DNA of 64,000 nt from an uncultured Dehalococcoidia bacterium (lineage in GTDB: Bacteria; Chloroflexota; Dehalococcoidia; Lucifugimonadales; UBA3495): NCBI GenBank assembly GCA_951812625.1, contig CATOSP010000001.1:450065-514064 (forward strand), written 5' to 3'. A model generated the notes under the pieces. It worked only from the letters and a program-made list of their open reading frames with translations, searched no databases and was not told the DNA's origin. A program made the translations under genes and the position numbers. The number at the start of each line of letters is the position of its first letter. Within the stretch, counting starts at the first letter, position 1. Shown piece by piece: positions 32,689-40,674 of the stretch.

Positions 32689-33566
32689 CCGGCGTACCGG
32701 GCATAACAAGGTCCGGACAGGCGGCGCGCAGGCCGGTTGGTTTTGCCCGCTGGTCCATGTACGGGTTCCTCGCACTGGTTGTGCTGTCATGGGGGTACAT
32801 CTTCGGGTGGACGGACAGCGGGGTGGGAGACCTGCTGTCGGCGGATAGCTGGAGCGACTCGGGCAGGTTCCTCCGCCAGCTTGCGGGACAGGAGTCGGAT
32901 GCCGTTCCGGCCTTTGCCAGGGCCGACCGGTGGCTGGAGACTGCCAAACTGGCCTATGACACCCTGGTCATGAGCGTTCTCGCCATCGGCCTGACTGGGC
33001 TGGCCGCCTTCCCCACCTTCGTGTTCGGCGCGCGCAACGTGAGCAGCGGCGAACTGGGGGGCGCGCCGTCGAAGTCCGGCGTCGCGCTGTTCTACGCGGT
33101 CAGGCTGACGTTCGCCGTCACCAGGGCGGTGCCGGAGCTGGTGTGGGCGATGATAATAGTGTTTTTCCTCTCGCCGGGCGTGGTGCCCGGAGCGGTGGCG
33201 CTTGCGCTGCACAACTACGGGGTGATCGGCAAGCTGTCGTCGGAAGTGGTGGAGAACCTGGACCCCGGCCCCGCCCGCGCGCTGCGCGCATCGGGGGCGG
33301 GCAACCTGCAAATGCTGCTCTATGGCGTGCTGCCCCAGGCGCTTCCCTCGTTCCTGACCTACCTGCTCTACCGCTGGGAGGTGATCATCCGGACCACGGT
33401 GGTGGTGGGATTTGTTGCCGCAGGCGGGCTGGGACGGGAGTTCCGGTTGAGCATCAGCCTGTTCCACTACACGGACGTGGCGCTGATAATCGCCTGGTAC
33501 CTGATACTGGTAGTGGCGGTGGACCTGGCAAGCGCGGGGCTAAGACGGCTGGTCTCGGGGGATTGA
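32685..33566 (+). CDS. Phosphonate-type ABC permease 2
   Basis: A 293-aa second permease. Start is the GTG at 32685 that overlaps the previous stop (GTGA); a much longer open frame upstream runs over the first permease and is not used. The EAA loop is GPARALRASGAGNLQMLLYG, followed by VLPQALPSFLTY. There are about six helices, with a longer N-terminal loop between helices one and two than in permease 1 (residues about 45-95). It completes the importer. Confidence 0.85.
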   Translation: MTGVPGITRSGQAARRPVGFARWSMYGFLALVVLSWGYIFGWTDSGVGDLLSADSWSDSGRFLRQLAGQESDAVPAFARADRWLETAKLAYDTLVMSVLAIGLTGLAAFPTFVFGARNVSSGELGGAPSKSGVALFYAVRLTFAVTRAVPELVWAMIIVFFLSPGVVPGAVALALHNYGVIGKLSSEVVENLDPGPARALRASGAGNLQMLLYGVLPQALPSFLTYLLYRWEVIIRTTVVVGFVAAGGLGREFRLSISLFHYTDVALIIAWYLILVVAVDLASAGLRRLVSGD

Positions 33567-33615
33567 TGGGGAGTGCCCAAAGACTGGCGGGGATTATGGG
33601 GACGGGTAAGACCGG

Positions 33616-33849
33616 CTACGATTCAGGGAACAAGTAGGGCCGAAGCAGCTTGGCCGCGTGCTCCAATACCATGCCCGTTACCTCTCCCTCAGCATTTGAC
33701 TTTGCGACGAGGTCCCTGGCAACGTTTTCCCCGTAGGGACCAGGGCAGTCGGTCGTGAGCACCAAGGTATCGGTGTCCTGGTAATAGCGGATTCGGAGTT
33801 CCGGGTCTGGTCCCAACGTCCTGGGGTCTTGTTCCAGTTTTTCAGTCAT
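33616..33849 (-). CDS. DUF2283-like antitoxin candidate, second copy
   Basis: A 77-aa protein with a DUF2283-like hairpin (RIRYYQDTDTLVL) and a second strand-helix unit (GEVTGMVLEHAAKLL). The ATG at 33849 overlaps the stop of the upstream toxin-like frame by 4 nt (ATGA). Related in plan to the partner at 29206-29583 but shorter, ending in PYLFPES. Its toxin gene is damaged, so this may be an orphan antitoxin. Confidence 0.6.
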   Translation of the reverse strand: MTEKLEQDPRTLGPDPELRIRYYQDTDTLVLTTDCPGPYGENVARDLVAKSNAEGEVTGMVLEHAAKLLRPYLFPES

Positions 33850-34076
33850 TCCGGCAACCCCCACCGAATTATCAGACGTCTGTCCAGATAGGCTGTATGA
33901 AGCTGGTCATCTTCAACAACGACCCGAATCCATGCCTGCATTTCGGGAACTGCGCCGAAATATAGTTCTCTCCCGTCCAAGTCCGTTTCCTGGTGATATG
34001 GTCCAGCTATCGTCCGTTCAATCCATGCGCAGTGCTCGCCACCATTGACTCCCTCTGCGCTACGAACCGTTACGAA
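33846..34076 (-). pseudogene. 5'-truncated toxin-like gene
   Basis: An open frame of 76 codons ending at 33846 but with no ATG, GTG or TTG start and a stop just before it. Its product (WIERTIAGPYHQ... GRELYFGAVPEM... WIRVVVEDDQLHTAYLDRRL) aligns by eye along its length with residues about 50-100 of the toxin-like protein at 28869-29228, including the YFG/YLG and RVVV strands. The N-terminal third is missing where the end of the S41 peptidase gene begins (34070), so the two overlap by 7 nt. It is probably a broken toxin left beside its antitoxin. Confidence 0.55.
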
Positions 34077-36094
34077 TCAAGGGAGTCTATCGCAGTTTCG
34101 ACAAGCATTTGATGGTACTCCCGGTAGTTCTGGCGAGAAACAGGGAGATAGATGTCGGGTTGCGCAGGGTTTCCCTCCAGGACTGCACCGTTGGGGCGTA
34201 TCGTGTGCCCGATACTCCACATGAAGCGGATCACGGGTTGAGATGTGCCGGGGAAATGGAGCACTTCCAGTCCCTCCCAAGTGTTGCTGTAACCTCCAGT
34301 GGGAACGCCCAAGAATGTAGCCAAGTCGTTGTCCACAAACATCGCCACGAATTGGTCCAAGTGCGAACCGCCCTGAGTCCTGGCATTGACGATAACTATG
34401 TCGCCCCTGAAGTGGACAGGAGCCGGTCGCAAGATGCCGTCAGAATCCTTGGGCAGGTGAGCAAGTTTGAAGGGGACCGGTGCTGTAAACTCGTTGCCTC
34501 GGTCGATTGCTTTCTCACCGTCTGTGCGCGCCCAATCGTATAACCAACTACGGCTTAAATTAAGGCCGAATATTTCGGGTGCATTGCTGTCCGGAGTTCT
34601 GTTGCTATAGCGGTTGACTAGCTCCTGGCCAAGGTCACTCAGCCGGACATTGCCGAATGTAGACCGGAACGGTCGGTCAACCAGCCTTTGTATCGCGTAG
34701 GCACCGCCTGAGCCTCCACCGGTCCAAGTAACGTCAATGACTATGTCGTAGTCAAGGAGTCCCTCCTCCTCAGCATATTCCATCATGGCGGGGATGTCAT
34801 GGATCAGGTCGTCACGCTCGAAATCCAGCCATTCCAACAAAACTAGCTTCCGGCTGTTATCAACCAAGACGTTGAAGTTCACCCGCTCCATCACCCGTAC
34901 GAATCCCGGGTAAGGGTCAGCTAGACGCAATATCTGGGAGAAACTGCGGCAGTCGTCACCGTAAGGAAGCGAAACGTCGTACCGCTCGCCGGACGACCGC
35001 TCCAAGGTGAGGTAAAGGCGCTCGGAATAGAGGTTCAAAGGAAAACTGTGAAGCCGCCTAGGTAAATGACGTGCGATCTCCCAATAGAGGCCGGGCAAAG
35101 TTGAATGACGTATGAAAGGGACGAATTCTTCGATGTGCTCTTTCATGGACCGGCCGTTGACGCCCAGGATGACGTCGCCAACTTGGGGCGACGTAACCCC
35201 TCCTTCAACAGAGGCAATAAAGAAAGTGGGATTTCGAATGTCCAGTATTTCCGGAAGCACCCGAATAGGCGCGGAGACGCATGGTCGCCGTTCTGGAGGC
35301 TTCAGGCCACCGTCAACGGGGATTACCGCCAGATGAGTGTCCCTCCGGGCGTTGCTGAGTTTCACCAGCGCAAACCAGAGGTCAAGTTCCGTTTCGGCGG
35401 CAAGGAACTCCTGCCGGAGTGCCCTCATGTCCCCAATGGCGGAGAAACGTATGTTTTTCTCCTTGATTTCCGAGAAAGCTTCCCGCCGCTCGGTCTTGGT
35501 AATGATCTCGTCAAACAGTGTCTCCAGGTTGACTTCGCCTAATGGTTTCGACTCCGGCAAGGGAAGAGGTGAAGGAGGGGTCGGCGTAGGCGCGGCAGTT
35601 GGGACCGGCGTGGGGGTCGGCGTAGGCGCGGCAGTTGGGACCGGTGTGGGGGTCGGCGTAGGCGCGGCGGTTGGGACCGGCGTGGGGGTCGGCGTAGGCG
35701 CGGCGGTTGGGACCGGTGTGGGGGTCGGCGTAGGCGCGGCGGTTGGGACCGGTGTGGGGGTCGGCGTAGGCGCGGCGGTTGGGACCGGCGTGGGGGTCGG
35801 CGTAGGCGCGGCGGTTGGGACCGGCGTGGGGGTCGGCGTAGGCGCGGCGGTTGGGACCGGCGTGGGGGTCGGTGTAGGCGCGGCAGTTGGGACGATTGAC
35901 GAGGTGGTAGCAAGATTCCGAGGGTCAGTCGGCGATGGGTCGCCGCCCAACGATACTGGTGCAGCCGTCGCGGTGGGCCTTTGTCGTGCCGTCCGGTCTG
36001 TTTCCTCACTGCAACCCGCGACTACCATGGGAAGGACTGTCAGCATTAGGAACACACACCAGAATCTGCTCTTCTTCACAATGCTGCGATTCAT
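34070..36094 (-). CDS. S41-family peptidase lipoprotein with Pro/Thr-repeat stalk
   Basis: A 674-aa secreted lipoprotein. The signal peptide ends with the lipobox VVAGC. Residues about 65-175 are a Pro/Thr stalk built from nine copies of VPTAAPTPTPTP. The rest is a tail-specific-protease-like (S41) domain: a helical N-part, a PDZ-like segment (SPQVGDVILGVNGRSMKEHIE), a central catalytic core with VIDVTWTGGGSG, and GDIVIVNARTQGGSHLDQF, where the expected catalytic Ser region lies. Peptidase activity is inferred. The stalk would hold the domain away from the membrane. Confidence 0.75.
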   Translation of the reverse strand: MNRSIVKKSRFWCVFLMLTVLPMVVAGCSEETDRTARQRPTATAAPVSLGGDPSPTDPRNLATTSSIVPTAAPTPTPTPVPTAAPTPTPTPVPTAAPTPTPTPVPTAAPTPTPTPVPTAAPTPTPTPVPTAAPTPTPTPVPTAAPTPTPTPVPTAAPTPTPTPVPTAAPTPTPPSPLPLPESKPLGEVNLETLFDEIITKTERREAFSEIKEKNIRFSAIGDMRALRQEFLAAETELDLWFALVKLSNARRDTHLAVIPVDGGLKPPERRPCVSAPIRVLPEILDIRNPTFFIASVEGGVTSPQVGDVILGVNGRSMKEHIEEFVPFIRHSTLPGLYWEIARHLPRRLHSFPLNLYSERLYLTLERSSGERYDVSLPYGDDCRSFSQILRLADPYPGFVRVMERVNFNVLVDNSRKLVLLEWLDFERDDLIHDIPAMMEYAEEEGLLDYDIVIDVTWTGGGSGGAYAIQRLVDRPFRSTFGNVRLSDLGQELVNRYSNRTPDSNAPEIFGLNLSRSWLYDWARTDGEKAIDRGNEFTAPVPFKLAHLPKDSDGILRPAPVHFRGDIVIVNARTQGGSHLDQFVAMFVDNDLATFLGVPTGGYSNTWEGLEVLHFPGTSQPVIRFMWSIGHTIRPNGAVLEGNPAQPDIYLPVSRQNYREYHQMLVETAIDSLDS
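35575..35892. repeat. 36-bp tandem repeat, nine copies, within S41 gene
   Basis: Nine near-identical 36-bp units, plus-strand core GGGGGTCGGCGTAGGCGCGG. They differ only at a few third-codon positions (CGGC/CGGT, GCAG/GCGG), which shows recent expansion. The unit is a multiple of three, so copy number can change without a frameshift. Confidence 0.9.
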
Positions 36095-36119
36095 CGGATT
36101 TCCTTACATCAGAGCAAGA

Positions 36120-36475
36120 GTCGATGCCGACGTCGGTACCAGAACAGGGCGCACGCCAACTGAATCAGTCCAATGTAGTTGGGCACTTTCTTGTCGTATC
36201 GGACCAAGATCGCCCGGCGCTTGGATAGCCAAGCCAAGGTGCGCTCCACCACCGTCTAGCAGGAGGCTCCGCTTGCTGCCTTGCCCCGGTCCGTGGGATT
36301 GCGGCCTACTGAATCCCCCCCAAAACGGGCTTTGCCCATGGCACAATCAGCAGCCTGCCATTACCACTCCACCACTCCCAGTTCCTCACACTCTTCGATC
36401 AACATCAACCAGATCCGCTCCAGCACCCCCAGTTCCACCCAGCGCTGGAAAGTCCTGTGAATGGTGCTGTCGTCT
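36120..36475 (-). pseudogene. IS5-like transposase remnant
   Basis: Decayed DDE transposase of the IS5 group on the minus strand. The N-part (36361-36475) reads DSTIHRTFQRWVELGV and ERIWLMLIEECEELG but ends at a TAA in the WQ(A)AD segment. The middle reads MGKARFGG and, shifted, SVGRNPTDRGKA. The C-part (36122-36258) reads VERTLAWLSKRRAILVRYDK and YIGLIQLACALFWYRR. The catalytic centre is deleted at a GGTGGTGGAG sequence that could pair with two sites of the ancestral gene. No functional protein is possible. Confidence 0.75.
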
Positions 36476-36533
36476 CCTGAGAAACGATCTCAAATCTCAC
36501 GAATCTGCCAGTGTGGGGAGAAATCGCCCTCAG

Positions 36534-36554
36534 TCCCCCTTTGAGAAAGGGGGA
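36534..36554. repeat. Short perfect hairpin next to IS remnant
   Basis: TCCCCCTTT-GAG-AAAGGGGGA, a 9-bp stem with a 3-nt loop, between the transposase remnant and the DUF3800 gene stop. It may act as a terminator. Confidence 0.5.
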
Positions 36555-36588
36555 GGTACTGGACTGGACACAGTTTTGAGATAGTCTC

Positions 36589-37356
36589 CTAGAACTGGAC
36601 GGGGTATATGACCTGGACCACCTTGCCGTCGCGCAACGCTTCGAAGTAGGGGTGGGGCCTGGAGGGGTCCTGGAGCCAGCGCCGGGTGAAGTAGGCGCAC
36701 ATGTTGGAAAGCTGGATTCCAACCGAGTGCTCCGGCCCGACAAAGGAGAGGTTGTTGATCACCGCCGTGGTGTCCTGCCCCTCATCCGTCTGGAGAAACT
36801 GGGTGATGGAGCCAGGGGCGACCGATCCATCATCTCTTGCCACGACCATCGTGAAGTCGGCAACGGGCCAGGCGGACTCCATCAACTGGTCGCTGTTCAG
36901 GCTTGACATGTTCATCTCGTCGACGAACATGTTGAGGGCCAGCAGGAACCGGTCGATGGTAATGGCGGACGGGTCGCTCCAGAGGGAGTCCGGGCTTTCG
37001 CCCCGCTCCTTGACGTCGGCAAATTCCTGCTTGTTCACGTATGCTGTGAGCAGCGGAGCTTCACGCCGTATAAGGATGCTCAGGCAGTCCTGGATCAAGT
37101 CGCCCCGCCTGTCCGGTTTCCAGGAAGAGAAGGGCCCGCTGCCCTGGTATACGTCGGCAGGACGCAACTCCCTGGGGGTCCCGGGTTCTCCGAGGGAGCT
37201 GCCAAAGTGGCGGCGGCAGAGGGCGTTGAATTCGCCGGACACGGACATCATCTGGGACTCGTGGAAGACCAGTCCCGTGTGGACGTGGTGGGGCTGGTTT
37301 GGGTCTCCCAGACTGACGCCGGTGTTTCCCGATTCACCCAGAAATACCACGTACAT
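36589..37356 (-). CDS. DUF3800-family protein, copy 1
   Basis: A 255-aa protein of the DUF3800 family. Members begin with a strand and a conserved (D/E)ESG; here it is VFLGESGNTG, with Gly in the place usually held by Asp. DUF3800 has an RNase H-like fold by family knowledge, and its action is unknown. Later acidic residues occur in FVDEMN and VVARDDGS. A second, more divergent copy lies at 41600-42409. The gene is next to an IS remnant, fitting an accessory origin. Confidence 0.7.
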   Translation of the reverse strand: MYVVFLGESGNTGVSLGDPNQPHHVHTGLVFHESQMMSVSGEFNALCRRHFGSSLGEPGTPRELRPADVYQGSGPFSSWKPDRRGDLIQDCLSILIRREAPLLTAYVNKQEFADVKERGESPDSLWSDPSAITIDRFLLALNMFVDEMNMSSLNSDQLMESAWPVADFTMVVARDDGSVAPGSITQFLQTDEGQDTTAVINNLSFVGPEHSVGIQLSNMCAYFTRRWLQDPSRPHPYFEALRDGKVVQVIYPVQF

Positions 37357-37439
37357 GGGACGGCCTCCAATTCGACATCGGGGGACGGATGCTCAACCAC
37401 CATTCCGGTCCCGCACACTGAGAAGCGGACCCTCAGCGG

Positions 37440-37485
37440 TCTGTCCGGCCTTGCACCGGGTATGTAGGGCGACGTTTCTCAGTGT
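37440..37485 (+). repeat. R1 dispersed repeat copy, divergent
   Basis: Plus-oriented copy (CTGTCCGGCC, then CACCGGGTATGTAGGGCGACG and TTTCTCAGTG). It lies in the gap between DUF3800 and rplY (37357-37609), which holds no gene, and does not lead into a plus-strand gene. Confidence 0.6.
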
Positions 37486-37609
37486 ATGGGTCGATGTTCC
37501 CTGGCCGTGCAGGCTACGGCAAGACTCGGGTCACGGTCCTGGCTCCACCAGGCGTGCGTCAATCCCACTGCGCCCGGTTGCCGGCCTGAGAAGGGATCCT
37601 TTTCCGCTG

Positions 37610-38251
37610 CTAGCCGCTCCCCTCTTCGGAATCCTCTTCCTCCTCGGCAGCCATCTCGCCGGCGGAGACCCGTTCCTCATCGCCTGCCCTGGGCAAGTCG
37701 ATGCGCGCCACGACTTCCTCGGGGTCACTCACGAGTGTGACGCCGGCCGCAAGCTGGAAATCGCCGGTCCGGAATACCGAATCAACCTCGGTCAGTACAG
37801 ACAGGTCAGCCTCCAGCTCGTTGGGCATCTCCAGCGGCAGAGCCTCGATGCTGACCTCGCGGAGCTGCTGCACGACCGTCCCACCCGCGGCACGCGCTCC
37901 GGGAGAGTCGCCCAACAGGACCACGGGGACCTGTGCAGCTACCGGGCGGGACGCCTCCACGACCACCAGGTCGACGTGGAGAATGTCGTCCCGCGTGGGG
38001 TGTCTCTGGATTTCCCTGGCGAAGACCAGATGAGTCCCATCTTCCCCATGGACCGAGATGGTAATCGGCGTGGTTGCCCCGGCCCTGGCCAGCGCATCGG
38101 CCAAGACTGGAGTCTCGCACTGGAGGGCGCGGGACTCGACAGTGGGGCCATAGAGGTGGACCGGCATGATGCCGGTGCGCCGCAACTGGCTCACTTTCTT
38201 TCCTAGTACCGCCCTGGGAGCAAGCTCCAGGGTAATTGCCTGGGTGGTCAT
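37610..38251 (-). CDS. rplY: 50S ribosomal protein L25 (Ctc family)
   Basis: A 213-aa protein of the bL25/Ctc family that binds 5S rRNA. The N-terminal L25 domain has GKKVSQLRRTGIMPVHLYGP and RHPTRDDILHVDLVVV. The C-terminal TL5-type beta domain follows (about 95-185), and then a very acidic tail (EEEEDSEEGSG). Length fits the long Ctc form. ATG at 38251 follows AGGAGA; upstream in-frame codons are leader. Confidence 0.9.
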   Translation of the reverse strand: MTTQAITLELAPRAVLGKKVSQLRRTGIMPVHLYGPTVESRALQCETPVLADALARAGATTPITISVHGEDGTHLVFAREIQRHPTRDDILHVDLVVVEASRPVAAQVPVVLLGDSPGARAAGGTVVQQLREVSIEALPLEMPNELEADLSVLTEVDSVFRTGDFQLAAGVTLVSDPEEVVARIDLPRAGDEERVSAGEMAAEEEEDSEEGSG

Positions 38252-38375
38252 TGCGTACCGTTTCTCCTGGGTAGACGAGGCTTGGGCTGCCCGGCGGATA
38301 CCCCCGGTCTTCAAATCACGCGGTTGGCCCAGCCGCCTAATAATAGCACCGCATGGATATAGTGGCCAGTGGCCC

Positions 38376-38456
38376 GCGCCTGGCGGCAGGGGCCCGTTGG
38401 CCTGAAATCCCGGGAGTTGAGGGACCGGGGCGGGGAAAATTCAATTTCCCCCCAAT
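38376..38456 (+). repeat. R2 dispersed repeat copy
   Basis: About 80 bp shared with 39937-40015, such as CTGGCGGCAGGG, TTGGCCTGAAATCCCGGGAG, and GGCGGGGAAAATTCAATTTC. It lies in the gap between rplY and the lipoprotein gene (38252-38625), which holds no gene. Confidence 0.55.
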
Positions 38457-38625
38457 TCCGCTCATTGCCGCTCACTTTTACGAAGCCTGGCAGTCCGTTG
38501 CCGACTGGCCGGCGCATTGTCCGGGTTCCTGGTGAGGGCGCGGGCAGGGCGGTCCCGTTTGGTATCAGGGTATGGCAATTCCTGCCAGCATGGGGGTTCT
38601 CCGTTTTGCCCACTGCCCGCCTGTC

Positions 38626-39696
38626 TCAATAACTGCACCGGCATGACACATGCCCATGCCCGCAATGCCCGCCACCAGCCGTAGCTGCCGCGACATCATC
38701 TTTCTCGATGTTATCAGCCCGGTTCTTAGCCATGCTGTCACCTCTCGCAGACCACGCCGTCACCATCCCCGTCCCACTCTGACGGAACCATCGACGCAGG
38801 GAATCCCCTCCTGGTCCCAATTGGCCCTTGAACCGCTCCTCACCAGCCTCCTCTGCCTCATCGCACGATCCATACGTCTTTTCCGATGGGAAGAGCATCC
38901 AGTTTGGGATAGCAGTGGGTGGAAATGATGGCTTTGGGCCTATTGTGCTGGTCGGCCGTGGAGTTGGAGTTGAGGTTGCATCTGGCGTGACCGTTGGGTC
39001 TACCTTGAAGCTTGACCCGACCCCATTCCAGGAACAGTCATTGGCATCCATATACCCGACCATTGTTAGCGTGTTTTCTCCTCCATCCTGGTACTCCAAG
39101 ATGAAGTCCATCTGCACTACGTGGTCAAGGGAGTAACTCATACCGCCTGTTGCGGTGGGGTAGCGACGCTGGACATTTTCTTCCATCTGGAAGGACTCTG
39201 GCACTGCTGACAAAGACTGGATGCGACCAGGATACTGACCAGCATTTTGGTACAACCTTACCACTCGCTCTGTGAATTGGTTATGCACGTCAGGGCACGG
39301 CAGTATCCGGCCAGTCGCATCGGTGCCGATCTTGCTCTTGCAGTAATTGACCAGTTGCTCGCCCGAGGCGTACATGGTGATAGCGGCTGCGATAGATGTG
39401 GTTCTCCCGCTTGTTCTCATGCCCATCGACATATAATCCCACCTAGCGCGGTGTAGAGCTTGGCAGGCAAGCCCAATTTCTTCATCGGTAGGGCGTGGGG
39501 CCATCATTTCCACGTTATCCTTGACGGCCTCGTCGATACTTGTACCATCGAACGGGGGGATGGTTGGCAGAGAACTATTGTCTGAAGCAATGGCTGGAGG
39601 TCTAGGAAGGTCTGAAGAATTAGAGGCGCCACACCCCATCCACAGTATGCTGGTTATGGGGATGAGCAACAGAAGACCCATTCTGGCAGATGGCAT
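38626..39696 (-). CDS. Lipoprotein with frameshifted Excalibur domain
   Basis: A 356-aa lipoprotein; the signal ends in ILWMGC. The body is helical with paired Cys, then a short Pro/Thr stalk (TVTPDATSTPTPRPT) and a C-terminal domain beginning YGSCDEAEEAGEERFKG. This is the start of an Excalibur-type calcium-binding domain. The listed frame then gives unrelated sequence. In the next frame the DNA reads WDGDGDGVVCER and a stop at 38738, the classical Excalibur end. A one-base loss somewhere around 38800-38840, in G-rich sequence, would explain this. It could be a real mutation or a sequence error. Function unknown. Confidence 0.6.
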   Translation of the reverse strand: MPSARMGLLLLIPITSILWMGCGASNSSDLPRPPAIASDNSSLPTIPPFDGTSIDEAVKDNVEMMAPRPTDEEIGLACQALHRARWDYMSMGMRTSGRTTSIAAAITMYASGEQLVNYCKSKIGTDATGRILPCPDVHNQFTERVVRLYQNAGQYPGRIQSLSAVPESFQMEENVQRRYPTATGGMSYSLDHVVQMDFILEYQDGGENTLTMVGYMDANDCSWNGVGSSFKVDPTVTPDATSTPTPRPTSTIGPKPSFPPTAIPNWMLFPSEKTYGSCDEAEEAGEERFKGQLGPGGDSLRRWFRQSGTGMVTAWSARGDSMAKNRADNIEKDDVAAATAGGGHCGHGHVSCRCSY

Positions 39697-39936
39697 AAGG
39701 AAACCCCCTTGCGCGGCCTCGGATAGGAACTCTTGCCAGAGCGGCCAATAATTGTATGAAGGTCAACAATGGGGTACGAAGCGGTCTTCCTATCAGAGTG
39801 CAGGATGTCGCCATGCAGGCATCCCCACAAAAGGGAAACGAGTAAACTTGCTCTGGCACCGTGAGTCTATCACAGGCAAGGAAGGGGGCTCCAATTCCCA
39901 AAAGAAAAGCCCCCTCCGCCAACCAAAGCAAACGGG

Positions 39937-40015
39937 CCGGCGTCTGGCGGTAGGGAACGTTGGTCTGAAATACCGGGAGCTGAGGGGCGGGGTAGGTAAA
40001 TTTCAGTTTCGCCGC
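39937..40015 (+). repeat. R2 dispersed repeat copy
   Basis: Second copy of R2 with CTGGCGGTAGGGAACGTTGG, TCTGAAATACCGGGAGCTGA and GGTAAATTTCAGTTTC. It lies in the 397-bp gap 39697-40093, which holds no gene I can support. Confidence 0.55.
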
Positions 40016-40093
40016 GACGCAGCCCAGGTTGACCCCTAACCTATCTCGAAAATATCATCGAACTCCAACACCACGGCAGGAGGTCGGAAGCCT

Positions 40094-40384
40094 ATGACCG
40101 CCAATCCTGAAACACTCGAGAAGATTGTCAACATCATCCGCTCCGAGGCGCCCAAGTACCTGCCCTCCGAGTTCGTCGTCAACGACGTGACGGCGGAAAA
40201 CCTGCCCGGCCCAGACGAAGAGGACTACGTCCACATCAGGGTCATCCTCGAAGACGACCACCCGAAACTGGACACACAAGTCCTGCTGCGGTTCCGCGGC
40301 GATATGGGCACCCTCTTCGAACAATCGGGAATTCCACATAACCCGAACATTTCCTACACCAACCGGAGCGACCTGGGCCTATGA
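40094..40384 (+). CDS. Hypothetical protein paired with a HEPN-like fragment
   Basis: A 96-aa protein of unrecognised family: an N-terminal helix (PETLEKIVNIIRSEAPKYLP), strands (EFVVNDVTAEN, YVHIRVILEDD) and a polar end. AGGAGGTCGG lies upstream. It overlaps the next open frame by 4 nt (ATGA), the usual layout of a two-gene toxin/antitoxin-like unit. The partner is broken. Confidence 0.5.
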   Translation: MTANPETLEKIVNIIRSEAPKYLPSEFVVNDVTAENLPGPDEEDYVHIRVILEDDHPKLDTQVLLRFRGDMGTLFEQSGIPHNPNISYTNRSDLGL

Positions 40385-40659
40385 CCACACCCGCCAGCCC
40401 GACGCCAGCCCCCATTGAATGGGCCAACCTCATCCAGGGGGGACGAGACCTACTCTTAACAAGGCAGGATAGGGAAGGGGAACCGGGGTTGGATAGGGGC
40501 AAATGTCAGTGGCGTGGAGTCCTGAAGGCGTGTCGTGTGCCGGGCGGTTACCTTGACAACCGGGTTATTATGAGGGTGTTTTCTGCCCTATTGCGAATTC
40601 CAGAATGCGGGCCCCATACCCGGCCTATAGCCGTGGCAATGGCGGGGCCCGTCCCTTGA
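40381..40659 (+). pseudogene. HEPN-like gene truncated at a repeat
   Basis: The first 30 codons (SPTPAPIEWANLIQGGRDLL) look like the start of a HEPN-type helical protein. After residue 30 the frame enters repeat R3 (40467-40510) and the sequence no longer looks like protein. The gene seems to have lost its body at or near the repeat. Confidence 0.4.
40467..40510 (+). repeat. R3 dispersed repeat copy
   Basis: Shares CCGGGGTTGG, AGGGGCAA and TGTCAGT in the same order with 63891-63932. It begins where the HEPN-like frame decays. Confidence 0.5.
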
Positions 40660-40674
40660 CGGGGAGGTTGATAC

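Noticed and set aside
35337..36584. Long plus-strand frame with VGVGVGAAVGTG repeats opposite the S41 gene
   Set aside because: It is the antisense reading of the 36-bp repeat and flanks. The minus-strand reading has a signal peptide, lipobox and peptidase motifs.
36701..38206. 501-codon plus-strand frame
   Set aside because: Antisense to the DUF3800 and rplY genes and crosses the intergenic gap. No motif or ribosome-binding site.
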